Shown: piece by piece, positions 34,369 to 45,178 of the stretch | How the letters are laid out: each line of letters starts with the position of its first letter | How positions within the stretch are numbered: the first letter of the stretch is position 1 | Source: Xylaria sp. FL1777 | Taxonomy: Eukaryota > Ascomycota > Sordariomycetes > Xylariales > Xylariaceae | NCBI GenBank assembly: GCA_022578965.1 | Contig: MU400562.1 | Coordinates: 1 to 64,000, forward strand | Direction: 5' to 3' | Length of the DNA: 64,000 nt | Position numbers and translations under genes: made by a program | The notes under the pieces: generated by a model | The model's database searches: none | Told to the model about the DNA's origin: nothing | The model's input: only the letters and a program-made list of their open reading frames with translations

Positions 34369-36716
34369 GATAACTTTTCGGTTGTAGATCCCTTTCGTAG
34401 ACGCCAAGTCACTTATCTTGGCTAGATAGACCGAGCAAGGTCAATACATAAAAATAAAGGCTCTCGATCTCTTTCTTAGGGTGGTAGAGCCTTGGCATGA
34501 GATACGATAGACACTTGTGGCTGCTTAAAGAGCTGAGACTATACATGCAGGGGATCTCTGTAATATATAGAATACCTCTTACGATATGAGGTTGGAGGCA
34601 TAGAATGACTTAAAGATAGAGTGGATGACACTGTAAATCGTTTACGCTCCTCGGTATCAAATCTACCGGGGGAAAAAAAAAGAATGAGATCATGGAGAGG
34701 GCTCTCCGCACAGCGGGATACTGGTAGAGGAAGCTCGAACTCGTGGCCTCGGTGCGTGTCTCCAACTAGGCGCATATCAGTATGTAGATTCTCCACTGGC
34801 CCCTCCCCCCAAGACTGCCCCAGACAGACTGGGATGATGTCTCGCTGCTTTTCAGCAGGGGAAGATCGGGCCCTCTCGGTACGTGCGGGGCACGATGATG
34901 GTGATCGACAGGCACCGGGGGGTCCAGCATCGCCTCAGCTTTTTGAGCTCAGGGACAAATTTATTACGTATGGAGGAGAGCCTCGACAAGCTAAGTGACA
35001 TTTACTCTTGACTCTATCGATCTCATCGGGGGCGGCGCATTTCCTCGTCGTCTCTGTCCCCACGCTTTTCGAAATCGACAAAACCCACTGGTACGAGTTG
35101 AAATACGGAGCTCCTCGTCGACCACCGCAGTCGATGCACGACCTGGTTCGACTATCGTAGTCGAACGCTAAGTAGCAGTTGAGATGCGTGGGCAATTGGT
35201 CGGACCGAGGGTTACCTGAGTAGATGAGCCCCGGCTTCCTTAGTAACATGTCAGCAAAGGTGAATTGACTCCTGGCAAGGATGGCATAGTGGGTGGCTTT
35301 GGCCTATGAAACCGAGAGCAAACCCGAGACGGACCGACCAGTAATGAAAGCAATGTTAACATTGTATCGGGCCTAAATGATGAACTACCTGAGCCACTCG
35401 ATATCATCACGAAACGATGCTCATGTGTCTTGGACACTGTCGTTCTCAAGATAGCGTGGATGACGAAGCTACGGAAACTGCTAACGCACGGTGAACATTC
35501 CTCATGTAAACGAAATGATAGGCATCTCTGCTACACATGGAATCAAACCATTTGAAGTGTGTAACTCGGCGGCCATGAAGCATTTCAGATATATGCCGTT
35601 CACACCTGGTCCAGGCGTTGGTGGTCAGCGTATTACCGAGCTTCTTTGGACGTCAACTGCCTTGTGACATTCCAAAATCAAAATTAGTAAAACCAAGGAC
35701 TATAGCAGAGAATTTCGATCTGCATAGGTAATCTGCATAGGTCATCGCCCCTGATTTCAGAGAGGTCACGGATGGAAAGGACGTACCATACACGCTTCTC
35801 AACCACTCGGCTAACTGGATAGATTAGGTAACGCACGCACACGCATTTGCCAACAGGACAATCGAGTAGCATCAGCGGGGAAAAAATCATCACCTGGGTA
35901 GATAGGGGTACTAAGCGCAGCTGTACTAATGCCAGTCTAGTGCTCGTGGACCCGCGGCAAGCGCGTTGACATAACGCTATGCACCGCGAGTCTTGTCGGA
36001 TTATCCTTCTGTGAGGGGCGTGAAGGGGGCAGAGATAGGGGTCGAACTTGAGGATAAGGGTTTGGTCAGCTTTGCATGGGTCCGTAGACGATGAATCGCG
36101 AAAATGCACCAGCAAGCCGCTAGGCAAAGTTTGGTGGTGAACTAAATGCCACATATAAGTGCCCCGAGATTGTGCCAATGAGCCATCACTCCTGGGCCTG
36201 GGCTAGTAATTCCATGGATTGCCGTTCTTCGCTTGGGATACAAATAGTTGGCACTCAGAGACGCGACGTGCATGTGGGTAAGGACCGCATTGAGCAAGGG
36301 ACAGGCAGTGAAATCATTGCGGCAAATTCATCATCAAGACTTCTCTCCGAAGCACAACCGGTTATCAATTAATTATCGACTTTGCCTGGCGCTACCCCAC
36401 AGCAAATATACTCGATGGATTTCTGTTGGGGGTTTGTTCTCCTTATCTGCGCCATAGAGCATGTAGACGCATGTAGATACCTCAGAGGAAGAAAATGACG
36501 AGACTAGTAAAGCGAGGTGCATTGGGAGTACAGATCTAGTAAAAGCCCGCAGAAGAACAGAATGACAAGAATCATGAACCATCGACCAACCTAGTTAGAC
36601 GTTGAAGATTAATAGAGGCGTTGTTGAGAAAGAAGAAAGGCCAGGCCCGGCCCGGCCAGCACCATTTAGTAACCTAAGAAACCAGCTAGCTTCCGAAGAG
36701 GGCAACATGTCGACGA
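34369..36716. other. Intergenic region without recognisable gene
   Basis: 2.3 kb. Frames at 34621-34998 (plus) and 35684-36178 (minus) are open but lack domains, and their composition follows the DNA. An imperfect inverted pair (CTCGTCGACCACC / TTCGACTATCGTAGTCGAAC) lies at 35112-35165. The first 300 bases upstream of 34368 are the transporter promoter. Confidence 0.35.
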
Positions 36717-37499
36717 CTATGGGTCACTACTGCGCTCGCCCCTTTCCTCTTTCTTCCTAGTGCCTTCGAGATCGCAGCCCGGTAACGAAGAGCAACCTTT
36801 GTCGGGAGCGGGTTGCTGGTCCTCGGGTTCCTCCTTCTCATAATAATCTTGGCTAATCATTAGCATATCCACGAGGCCGGGGTTAGCAATATTCTCTGCC
36901 CGAGTCGCCTGGACCTCTTCCCAGGCTCGGATGGCTTCCTCGACCTCGCTTAGCCGTCGGGCGTTCTCATTACGAAACTTGAACTGCTCATGTGGCTCAC
37001 GGGATAGAATATCCCGGCTGGTGGCGGCTTGATGCATGTTTTCGTGGATGTTGCCCTTCTTGAGGTGAAGCAAGCCAATCTTGAGAGAAATGTCCCTGTT
37101 GGACATCTTAGAGAGATCCTCGTGGTGCTCGGGTAGATCGAAGCCGACGCCCTCGGGTCCCTTAATCCCTCTGATCTCCGCATTGTTCAGGCTGATGGGC
37201 CCGGAGCGCGAAGACCGAGAACCGAGGCTCATGCTTCGCTTGCCGCTATGACTAGCGGTGCGGTCGGGGTTTGCATGGCCTGGTGGGGGTGCAACGTTGG
37301 CGGTCGTGAGCTCGGCGTGGTGAAAGGACGGGATAGGAGGACCGCTGTCGCGGCGGATGCCAGGACCAGAAGCAGCGCCAGGAGCGCCAAGGTCGCGAGA
37401 GTTGACCCACCCTTGGTCCGTCTTGACGGAGCCAGTGCCAGTATAAGGAGTGGTATACGGCCTATATTCCTCGCCGCTGTTGCCGCTGTTACCGCTCAT
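36717..37499 (-). CDS. Uncharacterised 260-aa protein
   Basis: Single exon from the ATG at 37499. The N-terminal half is disordered (NSGNSGEEYRPYTTPYTG, Pro/Gly/Ser-rich, then RSMSLGSRSSRSG). The centre has a conserved-looking block (GIKGPEGVGFDLPEHHEDLS, then MSNRDISLKIGLLHLKKGNIHENM) and a helical stretch (SEVEEAIRAWEEVQATRAENI). The tail is acidic then basic. No signal peptide or membrane segment, so probably cytosolic or nuclear. Its third-codon pattern and length support a real gene. I do not recognise the family. Confidence 0.7.
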   Translation of the reverse strand: MSGNSGNSGEEYRPYTTPYTGTGSVKTDQGWVNSRDLGAPGAASGPGIRRDSGPPIPSFHHAELTTANVAPPPGHANPDRTASHSGKRSMSLGSRSSRSGPISLNNAEIRGIKGPEGVGFDLPEHHEDLSKMSNRDISLKIGLLHLKKGNIHENMHQAATSRDILSREPHEQFKFRNENARRLSEVEEAIRAWEEVQATRAENIANPGLVDMLMISQDYYEKEEPEDQQPAPDKGCSSLPGCDLEGTRKKEERGERSSDP

Positions 37500-38524
37500 G
37501 ATGATTGCCGAGAACCGAGAGGTTCAACAAGAGGAATGCCGTTTCCGTATAGGTTGGTCTTGAGGATTTATGTTGGTTAATGCTTGGATGGAACTGGAGC
37601 TGGGGGAGCGGCTTGTCTCGGAGCAAACAAGGAGAAGCACGGTGGTAAGACGTGACGGAATAGGTCGGTAGACTGATACGTCGGACAGAGGGAGTAGCTT
37701 GTTCTCGTGGCATGAGTATATATGAGGACCTGGAGTGCCACGGACACTCACGGACACAGGTGCTCAACCTTGCTATGCTCAAACAATACCTATCTTGATC
37801 TGTGTTGCTGTATCGTGCCGACACGCTCCGGTGTGCTCTGCTCTGTACTAGTTCTTTTTATGACCACAAAAGAATCTACGTGCTGCAAAAGTATGTGATG
37901 CTAAGTTCGGTGTCTGACGAAGAGACGTAAGGGGTGGGCGGAGAGAGCGGTTGAGAAGAGTACTTAACAGCGAGACCTGTAGGAGTTGGTGGAATGCAGT
38001 AGGGTCGTAGGGCGTGTGATTAAGTCATTCCGATGTCTGTGGTGCTGCACGGCAGCCAGCTAATAAAAGGCAGCCAGTAACAGGCAGTAACCAATGCCGA
38101 CTATCTGTCCAGGTCATAAGAAGCAGCTGCTCTCCTGCTTCATCTACTTGGGCATTTGGCCGAAGCTCGAAGCCCAAAGCCCAAAGCCCATAGCACAAAG
38201 TCCAGCCCTCGAGTGTTTGGAGGAAATCACAATAATTTGTCTGGTTTACGTACGTACATACACATATGATATACCCAAGGTCTCGCATGTCGTTCCCTAC
38301 ATGGTCATTCACGATCGGATTAGCTTACCAAGCCCGGTAGGTAGGTCTATGAGCGGCGCTGAAGCCTGATGCATGGCCCAAAGCGGAACCTCGTTTGGCT
38401 CCATGATGTCTGATAGAGCTGCTGCCGTCGTGGCTACATTTAGTCGATAACGAGGTCTCTATCGTAAAGGCAGGGCACAATGTCGTTCCCAGCTGCGCCG
38501 ACAGTTGATTCGTACTACTCGCCC
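37500..38524. other. Intergenic region
   Basis: Promoter side of the 260-aa gene (37500-37900). A short AGCCCAAAGCCCA repeat lies at 38170-38192. No gene seen. Confidence 0.35.
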
Positions 38525-39291
38525 TCACAGTTGTAGGGAATAGCCACCACGATAAAAGAATCCAGCAGCGATAGTCAGAGAGAAGAGGGCCATAGGAAGA
38601 TCAAGCTCGATGATGGACCAAATCCAGAGACAACCCAGGGGTGGGGAGCGCTTCATGATGTACAGGTATCCGTAGTTGTTGGATATATCGATTAGGTAGC
38701 AGCCGGAGACGGTGCTCGCAACAAAGAAGATGGCTTGTCGAAGAGGCTCCTGGAAGCGCAGCGGGAGGCCAGGGAGCAGAACAGTCGATGAAGCGTGGGG
38801 GTGGAGGACGTAGAAGAAGGCGTAGAAAACTGGAAAAGGCCGTTGGTCAGCCCCGAACAGATGTGATGGTTGCTGCGCCGGCGGCACATCTTACCGACGA
38901 GGGCCACCAAGGCGCGTGTCACGATCTGGGACCATGAGATCTCCATGGCGTATTGGTGCTGCACCAGCACGTCGAGAGTGAAATGGAGCATGGCCAAGCT
39001 AACGGTCCAGAGCAGAGCCTCTAGAATCCTGTCAGCAGTAGGCGAAAATTCACCTTCACCTTCACCTTCACCACCACCACCACCACCACCACCACCATCA
39101 TCGTGGCTGCCTCCCCCCGCAGTGCTGTTCCTGTGCGTCGTGTGTCGATTGGCCGGATGCCGGTCGGCCTGCTCGAAGAGATTGCGCTCTTGGGCTATGT
39201 CGAGCAATGTCTTGTCGGACGGGGCGGATCGGTCGGGCTGAGCTAGCTTGATCTCGGCCGCCGCCTTTCGCTCTTTACGAGTCCGGACCAT
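38525..39291 (-). CDS. DUF7719-like integral membrane protein
   Basis: Two exons, 39291-38895 and 38829-38525, join through GTAAGA and TTCCAG to 233 aa. The basic N-terminus (MVRTRKERKAAAEIKL) leads to QPDRSAPSDKTLLDIAQERNLF, a short motif typical of a fungal membrane-protein family I associate with DUF7719. A low-complexity Gly/Glu linker follows. The rest is hydrophobic with about four membrane segments (ILEALLWTVSLAMLHFTLDVL; VTRALVALVVFYAFFYVL; AIFFVASTVSGCYLI; LDLPMALFSLTIAAGFFY). The location is probably an intracellular membrane; function unknown. It is divergent from GPI12, and the MITE pair lies between the two starts. Confidence 0.8.
39069..39094. repeat. (CAC)n trinucleotide repeat inside the membrane-protein gene
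   Basis: About eight CAC triplets on the plus strand, read as Gly codons; the adjacent CTTCAC units give Glu-Gly repeats. Confidence 0.85.
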
Positions 39292-39425
39292 TATTGGGGT
39301 GAGACGAAAGAATATCTAGTTCTTTTCCGAGGCGATCAAGACAGGCCGGGGGGAGGGGGGGGGTTTCTAGGTAGGGAATGGGGAACTGGTTGGCTCGATG
39401 GAGTGAAGCCGAATATACGAATACC

Positions 39426-39616
39426 TATCCCTTTGACTGCCGTTTCAACTCCAATACATAAAGAGTGGAACAGCGGGACTCCTTGCATAAGAAAATAATC
39501 CAATAATACAATTATCCGAGTATTATATTATCATTTCATTGGATTATCTGTTTATGTGAGAAGTCCTGCTATTCCACTTTTTATGTATTGGAGTTGAAAC
39601 GGCAGTCAAAGGGATA
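39426..39616. mobile_element. 191-bp palindromic MITE (second family)
   Basis: Flanked by TA on both sides. The first 50 bases (TCCCTTTGACTGCCGTTTCA...) recur as the reverse complement at the right end with only a few changes, and the remaining arms pair imperfectly through an AT-rich centre. No ORF. The right-hand TA is also the left-hand TA of the 313-bp MITE at 39615, so the two elements abut. Only one copy is in this window. Class: TA-target, Tc1/mariner-type MITE by inference. Confidence 0.85.
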
Positions 39617-39927
39617 CGAAGGTTGGGGTCCGAAGTTTGCAATAGCCTGGACAATTGAATACAGTGCATTTAATTTACTGCTTACGGTAAGCTTTTCCTA
39701 ATTAGGAAATACCTTTAATGTTGTGCCAGACCGTTAGCGGCCCGACTCGAATATATTTTCTACTTAACGGACTGTTTTCAGCTAAAATAGAACTTGCCGA
39801 GCTGCTAGCAGTCCGGCATAAAATTTAAAGGTCTTTCCCAATTAGGAAAAGTTACTGTAAGCAGTAAATTAAATGCACTGTATTTAATTGTCCAGGCTAT
39901 TGCTGACTTCTGGCCCCGACCTTCGTA
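39615..39927. mobile_element. 313-bp palindromic MITE, copy 2
   Basis: Same length and sequence as the copy at 14628-14940 except for one base (T at 39675). TA-flanked, with inverted halves and no ORF. It lies in the intergenic space between the divergent membrane-protein and GPI12 genes, directly beside the 191-bp MITE. Near identity of two copies 25 kb apart points to recent movement or conversion. Confidence 0.9.
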
Positions 39928-40392
39928 CTACCTTAGGTACGTACCTACACAGGTACGTACATAATGACCTATTTTTAGTTTAAGTTAGATATACATACTT
40001 ACTTTCCTTATCACCTAACCCACATAATCCGTACACAGTACCTACAGTAGGTGCCTAGGTACCTTGGAGTTAGTTACCATTCCATCTACCGGTATTCTCA
40101 ATTAGGATTGGTCTATCCGTACCTTTTCCAAGGTGGCATCATTAGATCCAATCTCCCATTGACCACACACTTGTCTATACCTATACCGACTCAGCACGCT
40201 TGCCAGCCAGCCTCTCCACGATATCACCCCACCCAGACAAGGAGAGAAGGGGTAGGAGGCTCTGCTTGTTTTCTACCCCTTCAGCACATCGTGTGGCGCG
40301 TGCTTTTGCCGCTCTCTGATCGCCATCTTCTCTTCCAACACCAATTCGCCGGTTCCCAGAGCTAGCGCCACATCTCCTCGTGCGTGAGGGCA
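39928..40392. other. GPI12 promoter region
   Basis: TACCTAGGTA-type words at 39930-40065, then CT-rich sequence before the ATG at 40393. No gene seen. Confidence 0.4.
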
Positions 40393-41381
40393 ATGGACCT
40401 CCTCGCCGTCTCCAGCTTCCCAATCATCTTCCTGGTCCTGGCGCCTCTGCTCTACATCTGCACGAGCTCGACCACGCGAGCACGATTCCCCACGCTCCGC
40501 AACAAGAGGATATGTCTGCTCATCGCCCACCCGGACGACGAGGCCATGTTCTTTGCGCCCACCGTGCTCGCTCTCACCCGCCCCGAGACAGGAAACCATG
40601 TTAAGATATTGTGCCTAAGCACGGGAGATGCTGATGGCCTGGGCGAGACGCGTCGGCGCGAGCTGGTCAAGAGCGCAATGCTTCTAGGTCTTAGACAGGA
40701 GGACGATATCTTCGTCATGAATAGCCCGTAAGATTTCCCACTCATCGGCTCAGGTTGCATTTCATTTACCGCGCCGGCTATCCTGAACATTCCGCGCTGA
40801 CCGCCTTCGCAAACCACAGAGACTTCCCCGACTCTATGACCACAACCTGGGACTCGGATCGCATATCGGCACTTCTTTGCAGTGCATTTGCGCCGAAGCT
40901 CACCAGAGCCTCCAAGTCTGCATCCGGCGACGAGGCCCCCATGGCTGCCATCGATGCGCTTATCACCTTCGACAATCGCGGCGTATCTTCGCATCCAAAT
41001 CACATCTCCCTCTACCACGGCGCGCGGGCGTTCATCTTGGCCCTTCTGAGGGGAAAGCCAGGGTGGGCATCGCCCGTTGACCTCTACACGCTGACCTCGG
41101 TCGGCGTGCTACGCAAATACGCGAGCTTCCTGGACGTCTTCACCACAATGGTCGTCCTGCTCCTCCGTGGCGGCGATGCTCGTCGTAATAGCGACAAGGG
41201 TAACCCTGGTACACTGGTCAATATGAGCATTCTGTTCGGTGGGCGCGAGAGCTATGGGTCTGCCCGCCGTGCCATGACGGACGCCCACAAGAGCCAGATG
41301 GTCTGGTTCCGCTGGGGATGGATATTACTGAGTCGATATATGGTCATCAACGATCTGCGGCTTGAACGTGTCAAGGCGTAA
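40393..41381 (+). CDS. gpi12: N-acetylglucosaminyl-phosphatidylinositol de-N-acetylase (PIG-L)
   Basis: Exons 40393-40727 and 40820-41381 (GTAAGA donor, CCACAG acceptor) give 298 aa. An N-terminal membrane anchor (FPIIFLVLAPLLYICT, residues 9-24) is followed by the LmbE/PIG-L metal site, AHPDDE at 45-50, and later by the second metal/catalytic motif in FDNRGVSSHPNH (His170 and His173). The enzyme removes the acetyl group from GlcNAc-PI on the cytosolic face of the ER, the second step of GPI-anchor synthesis. Length and both motifs match fungal Gpi12. A GTG three codons upstream is not needed. Confidence 0.94.
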
Positions 41382-41840
41382 TTTACGCAGAATAACATTC
41401 ACTCTTTATAGAGTATGACTTGCGTACCAAAAAGTGACAAGAACAGCCATAAGTCCTAGCATTGTTGTTCGCTGACATTACTAGAGTTATTGATATCGCT
41501 CACATTAGTCATAGATTAATCCTTGCAATACCCGTTAGACTATCACGCTGTATATGCAACGGCCCAGACTAGCTACTGAATTACTTACGGCCGCGATGTT
41601 AAAGATGGTGCGCTTTTTGACTATTGTAGCTCATCTTATGTATATCATAAATTTTGTACACACAGAACAATTTTAGAGTACAATTAAGTAAGTAGTTCGC
41701 CACACAGGAAGACGACCACTTTCCGCGTCAGTAATAATATTGTTATGAAAAGGGCGTATGCTAATCCCAGGCCTTGAACTTGGCGGCTAGTGGGTTGTTT
41801 AGTAAGTGCTACTTTCATTTCGAATTATTTCCAGATCTGC
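41382..41840. other. Short intergenic region, convergent 3' ends
   Basis: AT-rich 3' flank of GPI12; no gene seen. Confidence 0.4.
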
Positions 41841-44156
41841 CTACCTCACCTCCTGCTCATCCAAATCGTCTGGTCGCCGAACCCCTCTGCTAGGAGCTAC
41901 GAACGCCATTGGATGCGGAGCAAGGAGATGCAAGGGATTCCTAAACTTGGATCTCTTGAGCTTGGCGAGTGAATGCGTCGACAAGAACTCTAGTTTCGGC
42001 TTGAGCAGGCGCTTGCGTGTCCATTCTTCTCGATTTTTCCTCATCGGAATCGTTTGTGCAATGAAGCCAGTTCTTATAGCTTTGAAAGCATCTATCGCCG
42101 GATCGACCAACGAGATGCGACCTGTCGGTGTCGAATATTCGACGGGGTTCATGAGGAAAGGTCGGAATTCTTCGATGAAACGAGGGACAAGCGGGTGTGG
42201 AACGGGACTGGCCCTTGAGATTTGGAAGCGCTTAAGCAACATTTGACACCATGTCATGATGTCGAACCACATCATCTGCTTCTTGTGTCGCGCACGTTCA
42301 AAGCGGTGGGTTATCGCGCTGGGAGCGATACCGGTGCGTATATATAGCGCATACTCGAACACGGCTGCCTCGTACTCACGGCATTGCTCATCGTATAGTA
42401 GGATGGCCTCCCTCATGCGCGATAAGACCGGTGTTAGGTCATCGACGCGCCGGCCTATGAGACTCCGGATAAGTATGTCGTAATTCCTAAAAGTGGAAGT
42501 GCAGTTATATGGAGGGGAAGTCATAGCATTCCAAATCATCTCCACGGCTTGAGAACCTGGAACCTTGATAGATAACTTAGCTATTCTCCACGCCGTGGCT
42601 GCCGGTGGCGTGCTCATGAGCTGTGTCCACTCCAGTAGGTCTTGCCAGACGTCTCGAGGAATAGGGATATTATACGTGTTTGACAGGTGTTCAACTAGTT
42701 GCAAAGCGACGGCAATCTCGGAGTTCGAGCCATAGGTCTCTACGACGGCTCGCATGAGACGGACTGAAGGCCGAAGGCGAGGAGGTTCCGAGCCGAATGA
42801 AAGACCCTGAGCCTGGCTCTCAGGTTCTCCAGGAAGTGGATGTGGCGTTCTAATAGCAAAAAACCTTTGCAAAATTTGGGTACCGATGAAGCGCAATAAG
42901 CCAGCGCGCCCTAGAGCAATCATAAGAGCACACAGGAGGGACTCATCTACACGAAAGCTATGGTACCCCGTGACTGTCCAAAAAACCCTCATTGCTGCGC
43001 CCCGAACTCGGAGCGCTCTCATCAGCTCCTGCACATCCCCGATGTCTTTATTTAGACCGAATCGAAGCCTATTCGATCTAATATTGGTACGCAGGTTATC
43101 TAAGCGTTGGACAACAGACGGCGACAACATAAGACGAGAACGATGCAAGTTTCGCGGCGTGACCATCCTCGTGGTCTTCTCGTAGTTCGTGTATAAGGGC
43201 TCGGTCAAGAACCGCGCCTTAATATATTCAGTATAGAGCTGACTATTCCGCCACGGCAAAAGCGGACCAGAGCTCAGGTCATTCCAAAAAGCGCCGGCAC
43301 CCAAGATGTCAGAAGAAGCGCCAGCACATCGAATTAGTGAGATGTACTCCTCCAGGTGCAGTGTGTAGCCAGCAGCTTGCAGGCCACTCATAAGCATGAG
43401 GAGCCGCTGCATAAGCTTTGTATAGAGCCTCCGCACGCCATACTCGTCAATGCTTGAGGTCATATTGAGTAGCTGATACATGCCTATGGAAACGCGGGTC
43501 TCGCCTATAGGATCACAATCCCGAGCAACACGTAGAGGGTCAAGGGCACGAAAGAACTCTGTGAAGGTGGTCCGGGGAAGTGCCGCGATGGCATCTTGGA
43601 TGTCTTCCCGGCTCATATTCTCGATCACATTTAATTGGCTCAAGACGGCGCGGGTGTCCCTCTCACGCATCGCCAGCAGAGCCCCTCGAAACGGGTCCAC
43701 AAACTGGGTGTTAGTATCATAAGACGTTGGGGGCGCTGGAGTAGAGGCTGGTATTGGGCTGCCGCGAGAAGGCGTATTGGGTGGCGTATTGGGTGATTGA
43801 GCGTGGTCGAGGGGGCCATTGCTGCGTAGAATATTCCCATCCGAGCGTGCGAGTAGTGACTGGATATGAGCAACGGCGTCATAGGAGATGGACGAGAGCG
43901 GGGGCGAGGAATGCGTCGTGGCGTAGCGGAAGCCAGGAGTGCTCTTGACATTCGGAAGGTATCTAGTAGCCCGACAGAAGTTGGGTAGAATATGGAGAGG
44001 CGAAGTGTGAGAAGTTGATTGGCGATAGAATCTCCGGTGGTGGAAACATCGGCGAAGCCGAAGGGTTAGGATGCTCGAGGGAGTTCCTTTCGGGGCTCGC
44101 TGAAGCACGACATGACAGCTACTATTCTCGGCCACTGAGTGAGCCGCCGACAGCAT
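41841..44156 (-). CDS. Predicted mitochondrial 771-aa helical-repeat protein (possibly ATPase-expression/PPR type)
   Basis: Single long exon from the ATG at 44156. The first 80 residues are rich in Arg, Ser and His with almost no acid (MLSAAHSVAENSSC, then LRLRRCFHHRRFYRQSTS), a probable mitochondrial presequence. The rest is alpha-helical throughout, with PPR-like helical pairs (VSIGMYQLLNMTSSIDEYGVRR; LLCALMIALGRAGLLRF; RNYDILIRSLIGRRVDDLTPVL). A basic C-terminus follows. Segments such as AIAALPRTTFTEFFRALDP recall fungal proteins annotated as mitochondrial ATPase expression factors (ATP13/Aep2 type), which stabilise or translate specific mitochondrial mRNAs. That link is from memory and uncertain. 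Divergent from LSM3. Confidence 0.75.
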   Translation of the reverse strand: MLSAAHSVAENSSCHVVLQRAPKGTPSSILTLRLRRCFHHRRFYRQSTSHTSPLHILPNFCRATRYLPNVKSTPGFRYATTHSSPPLSSISYDAVAHIQSLLARSDGNILRSNGPLDHAQSPNTPPNTPSRGSPIPASTPAPPTSYDTNTQFVDPFRGALLAMRERDTRAVLSQLNVIENMSREDIQDAIAALPRTTFTEFFRALDPLRVARDCDPIGETRVSIGMYQLLNMTSSIDEYGVRRLYTKLMQRLLMLMSGLQAAGYTLHLEEYISLIRCAGASSDILGAGAFWNDLSSGPLLPWRNSQLYTEYIKARFLTEPLYTNYEKTTRMVTPRNLHRSRLMLSPSVVQRLDNLRTNIRSNRLRFGLNKDIGDVQELMRALRVRGAAMRVFWTVTGYHSFRVDESLLCALMIALGRAGLLRFIGTQILQRFFAIRTPHPLPGEPESQAQGLSFGSEPPRLRPSVRLMRAVVETYGSNSEIAVALQLVEHLSNTYNIPIPRDVWQDLLEWTQLMSTPPAATAWRIAKLSIKVPGSQAVEMIWNAMTSPPYNCTSTFRNYDILIRSLIGRRVDDLTPVLSRMREAILLYDEQCREYEAAVFEYALYIRTGIAPSAITHRFERARHKKQMMWFDIMTWCQMLLKRFQISRASPVPHPLVPRFIEEFRPFLMNPVEYSTPTGRISLVDPAIDAFKAIRTGFIAQTIPMRKNREEWTRKRLLKPKLEFLSTHSLAKLKRSKFRNPLHLLAPHPMAFVAPSRGVRRPDDLDEQEVR

Positions 44157-44695
44157 GGTAGATGGAGGTTATTTCATGACGTGGGACCATGTTCGAGAGT
44201 GGGTTACTCGGTGAGGAGGGGGAAAGTCACGGTGTAGGTAGTGGTGATGAGATCAAACGGGGGTAGCAATTTGAAGCATTGAAGCACGTTAACCTCCAAC
44301 AATACATACCTAATCAGGATTAGATAAGAACCCACAATTTAGTGGGTATGGGGTAGTGTATGTACCTCTGTAGGTACCTCTATCTAGGTACCTACCTACT
44401 GCGTTCAAATACCAGGTAAGGTATGTACCTAGGTACGCGTAGGATCACTAAGCCACATGTGGTAGCCCTGACACCAGCCTCAAGCCTACGCAGTACCTCC
44501 TAGCCCAGCCCGCACTAGCTAGGTAGGTAGATTTCACGTCACTTACTGCCAAGACCGAGGCGGGTTCAATCATCGATTGTCTATTCGGGACGACCACGTC
44601 AAGTATACATAGAGAAAGCCACCGAATCCGATAAGATACAGCCTCTCACACCCCGACTCCAGGCCCAGCCCAGTACTTTCAGGACCGTCATTATC
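44157..44695. other. Divergent promoter of the 771-aa gene and LSM3
   Basis: TACCTAGGTA words at 44365-44530 and a TACGCAGTA word at 44487. No gene seen. Confidence 0.4.
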
Positions 44696-45178
44696 ATGGC
44701 CGATGTTGAAGAAGGTCCAGCTGGCTCTGTGTCAGAACCTCTCGACCTCGTGCGTCTTCTGCTTGATGAGGTCGTGTTTGTGAAGCTACGAGGTGATCGG
44801 GAACTAAAGGGTCGCTTATATGTGCGTTCAATATCATCATCACTGCCCTTATTTTCTCTCGCTAATGGATCAACAGGCTTACGACAGTCACATGAATCTT
44901 GTGCTAGGCGACGTGGTCGAGACTATCTACATCATCGATGAGGAGGATGAAGACGAGGATATCAAGGTGAGTCGTCAATTCTACCGCCTTTCTTCTCCAT
45001 CACACGTGCTTACTTGTACGATGGATAGACTACCACCAAAAAGTCAGAGATGTTATTTGTTCGAGGTAGGCGGCAAGATAAATGCCCTACACAGCTGATG
45101 GGCTACCACTCGCAGCCGCTAACTCCTCCCATTTCAGGCGATAGCGTTGTTCTAGTCTCTCCCCAAACCTCATCATGA
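44696..45178 (+). CDS. lsm3: U6 snRNA-associated Sm-like protein LSm3
   Basis: Exons 44696-44821, 44877-44966, 45029-45065 and 45138-45178 give 97 aa. The Sm1 motif ([33 protein letters not shown]) spans the first intron, written here across the join. An acidic insert ([11 protein letters not shown]) follows, then the Sm2 motif [17 protein letters not shown]. LSm3 is part of the Lsm2-8 ring on the U6 snRNA 3' end and of the Lsm1-7 ring in decapping. All introns are 55-72 nt, and the last exons of 37 and 41 nt would be invisible to an ORF search. Confidence 0.93.

Noticed and set aside
35684..36178. Minus-strand open frame of 164 codons
   Set aside because: No conserved motif, irregular composition, no plausible splice partners or promoter.
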